Part shown: piece after piece, positions 8,964 to 18,115 of the stretch | How the letters are laid out: the number at the start of each line of letters is the position of its first letter | Position numbering within the stretch: the first letter of the stretch is position 1 | Source: a bacterium | GTDB lineage: Bacteria; Fidelibacterota; Marinisomatia; Marinisomatales; JAHJCW01 | Reading direction: 5' to 3' | Length of the DNA stretch: 64,000 nucleotides | Assembly (NCBI GenBank): GCA_028282845.1 | Contig: JANQGY010000013.1 | Location: 261,350 to 325,349, forward strand | Notes under the pieces: generated by a model | Told to the model about the DNA's origin: nothing | The model's database searches: none | What the model saw: the letters and a program-made list of their open reading frames with translations, nothing else | Made by a program: the position numbers and the translations under genes

Positions 8964-10328
8964 TTACTTGCCCCGATTTATGAATTTGGGCCATTTTATT
9001 CTGAGCGGCGTGCGTTCGCGCACTGTTCTGACCGTCAAATAAAAAGCTATTAAAAATAACACTACATTGGGTGCCCACATTCCAACAGCAGGTGACACAT
9101 AATTTCGATCGGCAATTTCCTCGCCGCCGATCAACATAATATAATAAATCAAAAAGAATCCGAAACTAAGACTTATCCCAACAATAAATCCGCCTTTGCG
9201 CGCTAAAACCCCCAAGGGTGCGCCAAGCAGTACAAATAGAATACAGGCTACCGGCAAAGAGAATTTTTTGTGGATCTCCACACCATATTTATTGACACTC
9301 TTCTGATAACTGTTCAAAAGATTAAATTCGTTGGTGGCTTGACGCTCTAATGTTTTAAGTTGCCTTAATTTGGAATTCTTATCGGCTTCGGCGAGCAAGG
9401 TGTCCGCCGCGACATTTTCCTGATATTCTATAACATAAGCCAAGGTTTTCTTTAAAGTTTTGGGTACAACCGAATCACCAAGCGCTTGATAATAATTTCT
9501 ACCCATCCTTTTCCAAACGGTCTTTATCCTGTCCTGATAGCTGTTTTTACGCTTCAGCATCATGGGTATGGTCATTTCGCGGTCAGTCCGATTGGAGGTA
9601 TCGCGGCGCATCAATAACAGATCATCAACCGGTATATTAATTTTGTGTTTGGAGAATTGAATCCGCCGATATTCTCCGAAATCAGTCAGATCAAGTTCAT
9701 GCACTTCACCGTCAAACAAAGTCAGTGTCAATGCGTTGCCAATCGTTTCAAGCGTTCCGGTTTTAGAGTAGATACTTGTTTGGATCTGTTGACTATTTTT
9801 GCTGAAGATGCGTACGTCTTCCATGACTTCGCCGGTTTTACCGCCGATGATCATACCGTAGTCCGGCAAGTCGCCGATGAAATGTCCGGGGTCAATCGTT
9901 AACATGGGTCGTTTGCGGTAAATATCACCGGAGAGGATCCGCGCACGGAAATTCATTTCCGGCAAAATATAATTATTAAAATACAGCAGCATTAAGCAAA
10001 TAATGGTGCCGAATAACAGTCCGGGTCGAATGATCTTAAGAAAACTGATCCCCGAAGCACGCATGGCAGTAATCTCGTTATCTTCCGATAATCTACCAAA
10101 GGTCATTAAGGTCGCGATCAGCACCGCCATCGGCACGGCGAGGGCAACGATCCACGCCATGTTCAGAAACAGATATTCGAATATTACTAATGTATCAAGT
10201 CCTTTCCCGAGGAAACGATCAATAGCCCGCAATAAAAATTGAATGAACAATACGAAAACGATCACCAGTAGTGAGAAAAGGAATGGTGACAATAATTCGA
10301 TGATTATATATCGTCGCAATAAGCGCAT
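8964..10328 (-). CDS. LptF/LptG-family lipopolysaccharide export permease
   Basis: This is a YjgP/YjgQ-family membrane subunit of the Lpt transporter, which extracts lipopolysaccharide from the inner membrane and feeds the periplasmic bridge. About three N-terminal helices (RRYIIIELLSPFLFSLLVIV onward) and three C-terminal helices flank a large periplasmic beta-rich domain. The protein is somewhat longer than E. coli LptF/G because that domain is enlarged. I take the ATG giving MRLLRRYI as the start; a TTG 13 codons upstream keeps the frame open but adds a poor, non-family N-terminus. TAACTTTG just before this ATG resembles the Bacteroidota -7 box (TAnnTTTG). The second LptF/G paralogue is not in this window. 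Confidence 0.88.
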   Translation of the reverse strand: MRLLRRYIIIELLSPFLFSLLVIVFVLFIQFLLRAIDRFLGKGLDTLVIFEYLFLNMAWIVALAVPMAVLIATLMTFGRLSEDNEITAMRASGISFLKIIRPGLLFGTIICLMLLYFNNYILPEMNFRARILSGDIYRKRPMLTIDPGHFIGDLPDYGMIIGGKTGEVMEDVRIFSKNSQQIQTSIYSKTGTLETIGNALTLTLFDGEVHELDLTDFGEYRRIQFSKHKINIPVDDLLLMRRDTSNRTDREMTIPMMLKRKNSYQDRIKTVWKRMGRNYYQALGDSVVPKTLKKTLAYVIEYQENVAADTLLAEADKNSKLRQLKTLERQATNEFNLLNSYQKSVNKYGVEIHKKFSLPVACILFVLLGAPLGVLARKGGFIVGISLSFGFFLIYYIMLIGGEEIADRNYVSPAVGMWAPNVVLFLIAFYLTVRTVRERTPLRIKWPKFINRGK

Positions 10329-10382
10329 ATCCAAAGTTACTATTCCATAATTGATAGGAAAAAGCAATTAGTAGAGTAAAAG

Positions 10383-10434
10383 GAGGTGCTCAGGGATTAA
10401 TCAAGTTCAGCTTGATTAGGAGTAAAATCACCTC
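10383..10434. other. Nested hairpin between lptF/G and tRNA-His
   Basis: An outer 6-bp stem (gaggtg/cacctc) and an inner perfect 8-bp stem (taatcaag/cttgatta, loop ttcag) are separated by purine-rich internal loops. On the plus strand the structure ends in TAATTTT just before tRNA-His. It may be a terminator, a processing element for the tRNA transcript, or a leader structure for the minus-strand lptF/G gene. It lacks the GGAAGCAGCC core of SRP RNA, and I recognise no riboswitch family. Confidence 0.4.
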
Positions 10435-10463
10435 TAATTTTCGCCGCTCAATTTGAGCCGAAT

Positions 10464-10538
10464 GGTGGGTGTAGCTCAGCTGGTTAGAGCACCTGGTTGT
10501 GGCCCAGGAGGTCGTGGGTTCAAGTCCCATCACTCACC
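10464..10538 (+). tRNA. tRNA-His (GTG)
   Basis: A full cloverleaf is readable. The acceptor stem gtgggtg pairs with cactcac, the D-arm is standard, the anticodon stem cctgg/ccagg frames the loop ttGTGgc, and the T-arm has GTTCAAG. The extra G at position -1 (10464) opposite C73 is the tRNA-His identity pair. The 3' CCA is not encoded. Confidence 0.96.
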
Positions 10539-10586
10539 CGCCTACGCTAACTGACTACGCGAAAGCTACGTCAGTTAAAAAGCTAC

Positions 10587-10640
10587 GGCGGGCAAGCCCG
10601 CCATCTACTGCTTATGCGGTATTCGATGGGCAAGCCTATC
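10587..10640. repeat. Cluster of small perfect hairpins
   Basis: Two compact hairpins follow tRNA-His: ggcgggc-aa-gcccgcc at 10587-10602, and gatgggc-aa-gcctatc with one G-T pair at 10625-10640. A further imperfect one (aactgac...gtcagtt) sits at 10549-10576. All are short GC-rich stems, as in REP/MITE-type units, and lie directly before a tRNA-Pro-like fragment. No coding sequence fits this gap. Confidence 0.55.
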
Positions 10641-10646
10641 AATTTT

Positions 10647-10724
10647 CGGGGTGTAGCCCCGATAAATCGGGGTAAACTACAGTCCGGTTAGCACATCCCG
10701 ATTGATCGGGAGGGTTGGAGGTAG
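10647..10724 (+). repeat. Degenerate tRNA-Pro 5'-half with inserted palindromes
   Basis: The stretch keeps pieces of the neighbouring tRNA-Pro in order: CGGGGTGTAGC, AGTCCGGTTAGC-CA and GG-TGGAGG. The D-arm is interrupted by a cccgataaatcgggg palindrome, and the anticodon arm is replaced by tcccgattgatcggga. It cannot fold as a tRNA. It looks like a decayed duplicate of tRNA-Pro colonised by short palindromes, 48 bases before the intact gene. Confidence 0.6.
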
Positions 10725-10772
10725 TTATTTAGAAATATTTTGAAGTTGTGTTATTTTACAAATACTGAGAAA

Positions 10773-10847
10773 CGGGGTGTAGCGCAGTCCGGTTAGCGCA
10801 CCTGCTTTGGGAGCAGGGGGTCGGAGGTTCAAATCCTCTCACCCCGA
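10773..10847 (+). tRNA. tRNA-Pro (TGG)
   Basis: The acceptor stem CGGGGTG pairs with CACCCCG, with discriminator A. The anticodon arm is cctgc-ttTGGga-gcagg and the T-arm cggag/ctctc-type with GTTCAAA. CCA is not encoded. Its 3' half and downstream flank recur in degenerate form at 20284, 22261 and 23714, so it appears to be an integration target. Confidence 0.96.
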
Positions 10848-10853
10848 CATTAG

Positions 10854-10895
10854 AATCCTCTTCGATGAATGTATTTAAGCGAGGAGGATTTTGTC
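10854..10895 (+). terminator. Terminator of tRNA-Pro
   Basis: AATCCTCTTCG pairs over 11 positions (one G-T) with CGAGGAGGATT, and the stem runs into TTTT. It lies seven bases after the tRNA. The left arm of this hairpin is also part of the sequence repeated downstream at the module boundaries. Confidence 0.75.
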
Positions 10896-11139
10896 ATTTT
10901 ACATTATATTAAAATCATAATCTGTTAATCAAACCAAGTCAATTAGAACTCAATTCTAATCATATTATGGACAAAAAAGTATGGACATTATTATATGTAG
11001 AGGTACTTTTCGGAAATTTTAAATAATGATTCATATATTATTGGGAGGTACTTCTCTTTCACCGACAAATTAAATTTTAGGTGATGTTGTTTTTAATTTG
11101 ATAGTAAATGTATTTTAATACTCATCATATGAGTATTAA

Positions 11140-13392
11140 ATGAATCCGATTGCTATCTTTATTTCTTTTATAGTTACAATTTTTGGTATTGCTTATCCTA
11201 TTCTATTTCAGGTCGCTTCAAGATTAGATGAAAAATATTCGTCTATTGTAATCAACGAGCTGTTTAACAAAGAAAAGGTACAAAGGTTTTTCAAATTCAC
11301 ATTATTCTTATCTATTGTTTTCACAGGAATATATATTTTAAAACTTCCCCCATTATTTGATTTTGGGGTATTTCATACGTTAATTGAAAACTCATCTAAA
11401 ATATTTTTAGGTATTTCAACATTTTTACTAATTATTGCTTTCTTTCTATTCGTCGAAAAGATTTTGACATATAACAGTCCAAGTAGGTTTTTAAAATATT
11501 TAATCAATAGAAATGAAAAAGTTAAGGATAATAAATCATCTTATATTGAAGCAATAACTGACTTATTACTTAATTCTATAAGATTGCAAAACAGAACAAT
11601 GGCGATTACCATTTCAGACTATTTATACTCTGTATATAAGAAAGAAAGAATTCCAAATGAAAGTCAAACAATAGAATACCCCGTTAGTTTATATGATTTG
11701 ATATATAAAGCAACCGAAGAGCTGGCTATTATGAATAGTCCCAAATTGTCTTTCTTAGAATATCGTACAGTTGGGGGTCTTTGGTTATTTGGTGAAACTG
11801 GAGAAAACATCATATCAGAAAAAACATATTCTTGGATTTGGAGGAATTTACTCTTAGCCATTAAATATGATAGAGACGATATGGTAATGTACTATTGGGA
11901 AAATGCCCATAACAATTTTTCAATGAATCTGAATAAAATCGAGCCAAAACATTCTGAGGAAGATTATCAGATTATTGTTAATAGTAAAGAAATTGAAATG
12001 AGGGATTTTGAAAGGAAACGATTTTTAGAATTTCATTTCGCATTAGGCGGTTTACTTCTTTATAAGAAAAAATATAATATAATTAATAGAATTTTTAGAT
12101 ACACAACAAGTATACCACCAAAATATGAACTATTACCAGATACAATGGGTGAAGTATTTCAAAAATATATTGAATTTAGAGACCCTCACGAACAGAATCA
12201 TATTTGGATTGCAAATAAATATCAATTCCCAGATATTGAAGGACTAAATGCTGATTATATAATTAAGAATTGGATTACAAAATATGTTAGTTTATTGTTT
12301 CTTAGACAATATTCCATTCATCCACACTTAATAATTCAAAAACCATTGAAACTACCATCTATCCCGAATACGCAATCAGAGAAAAAAATATGGCTTAACA
12401 ATATTGATTATTTTAAAAAACAAGTAAATGAAATTATGACTCAAACCGAGTTGTTGTCTGCTTGTAGACTTGATTTTATTACAAACGATTGGTTGAAAAG
12501 AGAGAAGAAACCAAGTCCTGTCGATTTAATTGATAAATACAAAAAACAGATAGAAGAGGGATTTCAAAAAACCGAAATAGAACAACCACTATCAAAGCAG
12601 AAAGTTGAAAATTTTGAAAAGACATCAAAAAGAATCGTGAATGAAGGATTTAAGATATTTGAAAAAATAAATATAAATGAAGAAATCCCATCAGATTATA
12701 ATAAGTGGTTTGTTAATGGAATCAGAACAGTAGTAGATAAAAGTGCTTTTTCTGATGACCAAGAGGCAGACTATTCATCATTTGAAAGTTTTTTTGCTGA
12801 ATCCATTTCAGATAAGTTACAGAAAGGTGTGTCTGAGACTTTTTATTATGCCAAATCATTTGAGTATTTACTAAAACCAGAAGAAATTTTTAAATCTATT
12901 GATAGGTTACAGATTAATAAAGATTATGTGATTATTAGTTTTCGTCAAAACTTTGATTGGTTAAAAAGATTCGCAGAAGAAGGTACTTTAACAAATAATT
13001 CATATAAGGGTATAGAAATTATTAGTTTTGATAATTGTGATTATAAACTTGTGGGGAACTCATTCTTTATTTTAAAAAAATCAGATTTACCCAACATTAT
13101 TCCAAATCCAGTTAAGAAAGAAACAATAAAAAAACTATCTTTAAAATCATACGATTCGGATACGCAACTTTTTGGGTCAGTTATAAATTTAAATGAATCA
13201 AAAAAATTATTAGAAGAATTACAGCCATTCCATATGGAAAAAGATTTAAGAAAGTATGTTTTGGTAACATTAGCAATTAATACTGAGATAAGATGGAAGG
13301 ATAATATAAATAGTATTATGATTAAAACTTATTCTAAATATAGAGAACAAGGTTTACCTAACAAATTAAACGACATTAAAAAGATTCGTTGA
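11140..13392 (+). CDS. Membrane-anchored protein of unknown function, paired with type IIG enzyme
   Basis: This is a 750-aa protein I cannot assign to a family. It opens with three predicted membrane helices (about residues 5-27, 52-70 and 85-108), followed by a large cytoplasmic region rich in Lys, Glu, Ile and aromatic residues. There is a coiled-coil-like charged stretch near 480-530 and no recognisable nuclease, ATPase or protease motif. The gene ends two bases before the type IIG restriction-modification gene and shares its strong AT bias, so they look like one transcription unit and one acquisition. An accessory or effector role in phage defence is an inference from that pairing alone. 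Confidence 0.85.
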   Translation: MNPIAIFISFIVTIFGIAYPILFQVASRLDEKYSSIVINELFNKEKVQRFFKFTLFLSIVFTGIYILKLPPLFDFGVFHTLIENSSKIFLGISTFLLIIAFFLFVEKILTYNSPSRFLKYLINRNEKVKDNKSSYIEAITDLLLNSIRLQNRTMAITISDYLYSVYKKERIPNESQTIEYPVSLYDLIYKATEELAIMNSPKLSFLEYRTVGGLWLFGETGENIISEKTYSWIWRNLLLAIKYDRDDMVMYYWENAHNNFSMNLNKIEPKHSEEDYQIIVNSKEIEMRDFERKRFLEFHFALGGLLLYKKKYNIINRIFRYTTSIPPKYELLPDTMGEVFQKYIEFRDPHEQNHIWIANKYQFPDIEGLNADYIIKNWITKYVSLLFLRQYSIHPHLIIQKPLKLPSIPNTQSEKKIWLNNIDYFKKQVNEIMTQTELLSACRLDFITNDWLKREKKPSPVDLIDKYKKQIEEGFQKTEIEQPLSKQKVENFEKTSKRIVNEGFKIFEKININEEIPSDYNKWFVNGIRTVVDKSAFSDDQEADYSSFESFFAESISDKLQKGVSETFYYAKSFEYLLKPEEIFKSIDRLQINKDYVIISFRQNFDWLKRFAEEGTLTNNSYKGIEIISFDNCDYKLVGNSFFILKKSDLPNIIPNPVKKETIKKLSLKSYDSDTQLFGSVINLNESKKLLEELQPFHMEKDLRKYVLVTLAINTEIRWKDNINSIMIKTYSKYREQGLPNKLNDIKKIR

Positions 13393-13394
13393 TA

Positions 13395-16300
13395 ATGAGC
13401 CTATTTCAAAACTCTGTATTAAATAAATACCTTAATGGACTTAATGAAACAGTAATAAACAATTCTTGGAAAAGGTTTACTTCTTACTTTCATAATTCTG
13501 ATATTCAAAAGAATATTAGAAACTCTAAAGAAGAAGAGTATGGTGGAGATTTTCTTACTGAATTATTTGTTAATGTTTTAGGCTACACGAAGAATCCCAA
13601 TCCCAATTTTAATTTAAAAGCAGAGCAAAAGAATTTTACCGATTCTAAGAAAGCTGATGGTGCGTTCATTATAGATGAACAAGTTGTCGGTGTTATTGAA
13701 CTTAAAGGAACAGATACCACTGATTTAAGTAAAGTTGAATCCCAAGCGTTTGGGTATAAGAACCATCAACCAGAAGCGGTGTATGTGGTAACATCAAATT
13801 TTGAGAAATTAAGATTCTATATTGACAATGCTGTTGATTTTGAAGAGTTCAATCTGTTTCAACTAAATGAAGATAGGTTCAAAATCTTGTGGTTATGCCT
13901 TGCTAAGGAGAATATCTATAAAGGAATACCAAAGAAAATCAAGGATGAATCTCTTGATGAAGAAGAATTAATCACAAAGAAATTATATAAGGACTACTCC
14001 ACCTTTAAACACGAAGTATTTACTAATATTGTTAAACTAAATCCACAATACGATAAACTTTTACTATTTAAGAAAACTCAAAAACTTCTTGATAGATTCC
14101 TATTCATATTCTTTGCAGAGGATAGACTATTACTTCCACCTAACTCAATAAGAGAAATCATAAAACAATGGAGGGAATTAACAGAGCAATATGATGAGTA
14201 TAAACCTCTTTATGAAAGGTTTAAGAAATATTTTAATTATATGAATACAGGGTTTAAGGGGAGGAAATATCAAATATTTGCTTATAATGGTGGACTTTTT
14301 AAATCGGATGATATTTTAGATAATTTAAAAATCGTTGATGAAACATTATACAAACATTCATTGAAATTAAGTCATTATGATTTTGAAAGTGAAGTAAGCG
14401 TAAATATTCTTGGTCATATCTTTGAACATTCCCTAAATGAGATTGAGGAAATATCTACTCAATTAGAAGGCAAAGAAATTGATAAAAGTAGGACTAAAAG
14501 AAAAAAGGATGGCGTTTACTATACTCCAAAGTATATTACAAAATATATTGTAGATAATACAGTTGGCAAGTTGTGTGACGATAAAAAAGTTGAACTTGGT
14601 ATTTTAGAGGAAGAATATGAAAAGGAACGAAAGGGAAGAAGGAGAACTACTTTAATAAATCTTATTAATAAGTTGGAGCAATATAGAAAATGGTTACTTG
14701 AAATAACAATTTGCGACCCTGCTTGCGGTAGCGGTGCGTTTCTTATTCAAGCGTTGGATTTTCTAATTGGCGAACACAATTATGTTGACGAGCTTCATTC
14801 TAAGTTACTTGGTAATAGTATAGTTTATCCTAACGTCACTAAATCAATCCTTGAAAACAATCTTTATGGAGTAGATATAAATGAAGAAGCAGTTGAGATA
14901 GCAAAACTATCATTGTGGCTTAGGACGGCTCAAAAAGGGCGTAAATTGACTACTTTGAGCAATAATATCAAATGTGGTAACTCATTAATAGATGATAAAG
15001 AAATTGATGGAGAAAAGGCATTTAATTGGAAGTTAGAATATGGCGAAATATTTAATAACGGAGGTTTTGATGTTGTAATTGGAAATCCTCCATATGTGCG
15101 TCAAGAGTTGATTAGTAAATATTCTGAATATTATAAAAATAGGTATAAGTCATATTCTGGTAAGGCTGATTTATATACTTATTTTATTGAAAGAGGTATC
15201 GAAATAAATAAATCCGATGGAATTTTATCATATATCAGTTCAGGGAAATATTTTGAAGCTAACTATGGTAAACCATTAGTTGAATACCTGACAAAAAATA
15301 TACAAATCATATCCATAATTAACTTTAGAGATTTAAATGTCTTTGAAGGTATAACATCATATCCATTGATACAAATTTTTAAAAAATCTCAGAAATCAAA
15401 TTATGATTTTAAGTATATTGATTTATCAACAATACAAATCGACCAAATACAAGATTTTGTAAACACTGACAAATTTGAAAATATCAACATTATTGATTTT
15501 GTTAATAATGGTTATCAGTTTATAGATAATAAAGTTGGAAGATTAATAAAAAAATTAAATAAAGATTCAACGAGTCTAAGAAACCTCAATTTATCGCCAC
15601 TTGTAGGTATAAAAACTGGATACAATGAAGGATTTATTACGGAAATAATAGAGGATGAAATTGTTAAACCGTACATTTTTGGGAAAAATATAAAGCGTTA
15701 TAATTCAGCGCAATCAGAGTCAAATATTATTTTCCCATATATTTGGGATACTCAATATAAATTAATTGGATTTGAACAATTAAAATCGTGTAAAACACAG
15801 TTACTAAAATATGAAAAACAACTTTCAAATAGGGCTATTATTAAGGATGGAATTGTTAAAGAAACTAAATCTTGGTATGAGTATCAGCAAATTAACAAAA
15901 CATTATTTTTTGATAAAGAATATATAGTATATCCAAACGTTTCGCTTGGAAATAATTTTACTTTGTCAAAAGGGAATGTAATAGATATGACTGGTTTTAT
16001 AATTCCAACAAATAATAAAGGATTATTGGCTATACTAAATTCAAAAATGGTTAAATACTTGCTCGATATTTGGGCAATTTCACGAAGAGGAGGATATTTA
16101 GAATATAAAGTTCAGTATCTAAATAAGATTCCGATTAAGCATTTTAATAAAATAAATACACCAATAATTGAAAATTTAGTATCCAAGATGTTAAATCTTG
16201 TAGGAAAACAGCAATTATTGAAAGAATCTTTAATAGATAGATTAATCGACAATTTCCCGTCAGTATCAATAACTAATAAGATTAAACACTATTTTGAATA

Positions 16301-16517
16301 TGATTTCTCAGAAATTATTAATGAATTGAAAAAACAAAAAATTACTTTCAAACTGGGAGAACAAGACGAGTGGTCAAGTTATTTTAAGGAAAAAAAAGAA
16401 AAGATAAGTCAACTGCAAGCTGAGATTATTAATACCGATAGACAAATTGACAAAATGGTTTATGACTTATATGAATTGACTGAAAGGGAAAGGCAGATTA
16501 TTGAGGGGATTGATTAA
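13395..16517 (+). CDS. Type IIG (Eco57I-like) restriction endonuclease-methyltransferase
   Basis: This is a single-chain restriction-modification enzyme. The N-terminal PD-(D/E)xK nuclease core reads KADGAFI...GVIELKGT (about residues 84-103). The central gamma-class N6-adenine methyltransferase has motif I CDPACGSGAFLIQALDFL (about 440-457) and motif IV DVVIGNPPYVRQE (about 558-570). The C-terminal third resembles a TaqI/BcgI-type target-recognition domain and ends in a coiled coil. At 1040 aa it is typical for the class. The ATG at 13395 is preferred over a TTG two codons upstream that would overlap the previous gene. The recognition site cannot be read from sequence. Nuclease and methyltransferase motifs are both intact. 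Confidence 0.9.
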   Translation: MSLFQNSVLNKYLNGLNETVINNSWKRFTSYFHNSDIQKNIRNSKEEEYGGDFLTELFVNVLGYTKNPNPNFNLKAEQKNFTDSKKADGAFIIDEQVVGVIELKGTDTTDLSKVESQAFGYKNHQPEAVYVVTSNFEKLRFYIDNAVDFEEFNLFQLNEDRFKILWLCLAKENIYKGIPKKIKDESLDEEELITKKLYKDYSTFKHEVFTNIVKLNPQYDKLLLFKKTQKLLDRFLFIFFAEDRLLLPPNSIREIIKQWRELTEQYDEYKPLYERFKKYFNYMNTGFKGRKYQIFAYNGGLFKSDDILDNLKIVDETLYKHSLKLSHYDFESEVSVNILGHIFEHSLNEIEEISTQLEGKEIDKSRTKRKKDGVYYTPKYITKYIVDNTVGKLCDDKKVELGILEEEYEKERKGRRRTTLINLINKLEQYRKWLLEITICDPACGSGAFLIQALDFLIGEHNYVDELHSKLLGNSIVYPNVTKSILENNLYGVDINEEAVEIAKLSLWLRTAQKGRKLTTLSNNIKCGNSLIDDKEIDGEKAFNWKLEYGEIFNNGGFDVVIGNPPYVRQELISKYSEYYKNRYKSYSGKADLYTYFIERGIEINKSDGILSYISSGKYFEANYGKPLVEYLTKNIQIISIINFRDLNVFEGITSYPLIQIFKKSQKSNYDFKYIDLSTIQIDQIQDFVNTDKFENINIIDFVNNGYQFIDNKVGRLIKKLNKDSTSLRNLNLSPLVGIKTGYNEGFITEIIEDEIVKPYIFGKNIKRYNSAQSESNIIFPYIWDTQYKLIGFEQLKSCKTQLLKYEKQLSNRAIIKDGIVKETKSWYEYQQINKTLFFDKEYIVYPNVSLGNNFTLSKGNVIDMTGFIIPTNNKGLLAILNSKMVKYLLDIWAISRRGGYLEYKVQYLNKIPIKHFNKINTPIIENLVSKMLNLVGKQQLLKESLIDRLIDNFPSVSITNKIKHYFEYDFSEIINELKKQKITFKLGEQDEWSSYFKEKKEKISQLQAEIINTDRQIDKMVYDLYELTERERQIIEGID

Positions 16518-16590
16518 ACCAATAAGGAGTATTGATAAGCCAAAGTCTGATAAATATGACTTGCGACTTCTGTAATAGATAGACAAGAGT

Positions 16591-17415
16591 ATGTTAGTAA
16601 GCAAAGAAACTGATTTTATATTTAGTAAACCAAAAAATAAATTTCTTCAAGAGATAGCTTTCTCGTATTTCTATGTTAATATTGATGTTTCTGATACATT
16701 TTATAAAACAGAGCAAATTATACCACACCCCAGGGTTACTATAGGATATTTTTTTAATCGCCCTTTTAATGTTTACAATATTACCCAAAATGAACTTAGA
16801 ATAAAAAATAGCTTGGTGACGAAAGCAACCAAAGACCAAATTATAGTTACACCTACAACTAGTCGCATAAATATTTTAGGTGCTCACTTAAAACCGTTTG
16901 CTCTTGGTTTATTAACAAATATCCCGGTTTCTAAATTGCAATGGAGTATGACTCCTTTCGAGATTCTTGATATTAAGGCAAAAAGGTTTAATGAAAATAT
17001 CAGGAAAATAAAAACTGTCCCAAAATTGTTTGAATTAGTTGAAAAAGCATTATTGGATGCAGTAAGAGTAGAAGATTTTAAAATAATTGCCCACGCCATT
17101 GAAATTATTGATAGAAGCAAGCCTCTGATTTCTGTAACTGATTTAGCAGAAAAATTGCACCTTACTGTACGTACACTACGTAATTATTTTCAAAAATTTA
17201 TTGGCTGTTCGCCAAAAGACTATATTCAAATAGTAAGATTCAGAAGAGCTGCCTATGAAATTTTGAAATCGAAAAAGCCCCTTGTTGATATTGGATATGA
17301 GGCGGACTTCTACGATCAGGCACATTTTATTAATAGTTTCAGAAGTACTCTTGGTAAAGCACCAAAAGAAATTCAGAATGACATAGCTAATATGCGATTT
17401 TTTCGCTTCTCTTAA
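16591..17415 (+). CDS. AraC-family transcriptional regulator
   Basis: This is a 274-aa regulator. The N-terminal half looks like the DUF6597-type ligand or dimerisation domain seen in many Bacteroidota AraC proteins. The C-terminal half has the two AraC helix-turn-helix motifs: VTDLAEKLHLTVRTLRNYF (about 189-207) and, in the second, VDIGYEADFYDQAHFINSFR (about 231-250), followed by APKEIQ. It precedes a co-directional membrane protein/oxidoreductase set by 148 bases, so it is the likely local regulator. Ligand unknown. Confidence 0.88.
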   Translation: MLVSKETDFIFSKPKNKFLQEIAFSYFYVNIDVSDTFYKTEQIIPHPRVTIGYFFNRPFNVYNITQNELRIKNSLVTKATKDQIIVTPTTSRINILGAHLKPFALGLLTNIPVSKLQWSMTPFEILDIKAKRFNENIRKIKTVPKLFELVEKALLDAVRVEDFKIIAHAIEIIDRSKPLISVTDLAEKLHLTVRTLRNYFQKFIGCSPKDYIQIVRFRRAAYEILKSKKPLVDIGYEADFYDQAHFINSFRSTLGKAPKEIQNDIANMRFFRFS

Positions 17416-17563
17416 AAAAGTTACCTCCTTATTAATTTTCCGGTTTTTACAATTTTCTGACTAATTCTCAAGTGTATTTTTGCTACATCTAGATTGTTGA
17501 AATTTAATCGAAGAAACGCAGAAAAATCGAAATCATGGGTTATTAATAATAAATCATAGCAAA

Positions 17564-18061
17564 ATGAAAAGACTATCCGAAAAATCTGAAAAAATACTTA
17601 AAGTAATCCACTTATTATCAATGAGTATTTGGACTACATCTTTAATCATAATGTTTACAATCGGGCTTATCTTACCTAATGCCGAAACCAACGAAGCCTT
17701 TTATATTGGTCATTACATAAATTACATCATTGATTTTCTTATTGTAACTCCTGTTGCAATTTTAACTTTTTTGACCGGTCTTGTTTATGGAATTTTTACA
17801 AAATGGAAAATCCCTAAAAACACCTGGTTAAAGTACAAAGTAGCAATTACTTTATTGCTTATAATCCTTGGAACATTTTGGTTGGGACCTCTTCTAAGAG
17901 AGCTAACCAATTCAGTTGAAGTCGATGGGTTAAGTTTATTAACCAATGAAAATTATCTTAAAAATATAAAAATTGTAACCTGGTTCAGCCTGGTTAACTC
18001 TTTATTGCTCATAGTAGCGTTCTTCTTATCAACACTTAAACCTGGCAATCAGGTAGATTAA
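17564..18061 (+). CDS. Four-helix integral membrane protein (DUF2269-like)
   Basis: This 165-aa protein has four predicted membrane helices (about residues 14-36, 48-72, 84-104 and 136-158). The first carries HLLSMSIWTTSLI, and there is a conserved-looking His-Tyr pair (GHYINYI). The pattern matches the DUF2269/CopD-like fold of small membrane proteins, some of which bind haem, but ligand function is not shown here. No clear Shine-Dalgarno site precedes the ATG. It is followed 54 bases later by the FAD oxidoreductase gene, with which it probably forms an operon. Confidence 0.75.
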   Translation: MKRLSEKSEKILKVIHLLSMSIWTTSLIIMFTIGLILPNAETNEAFYIGHYINYIIDFLIVTPVAILTFLTGLVYGIFTKWKIPKNTWLKYKVAITLLLIILGTFWLGPLLRELTNSVEVDGLSLLTNENYLKNIKIVTWFSLVNSLLLIVAFFLSTLKPGNQVD

Positions 18062-18115
18062 TCAATTTTTAAAACACATTTTAATCATTATAAAAATAAT
18101 TAGGAGATAATATTT

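Noticed and set aside
10381..10440. SRP RNA or riboswitch before tRNA-His
   Set aside because: The SRP core (GGAAGCAGCC-type loop) is missing and no known riboswitch motif is visible; kept only as an unassigned hairpin.
10977..11036. 19-codon ORF MDKKVWTLLYVEVLFGNFK
   Set aside because: Too short, no ribosome site, no neighbour relation; expected by chance in AT-rich DNA.
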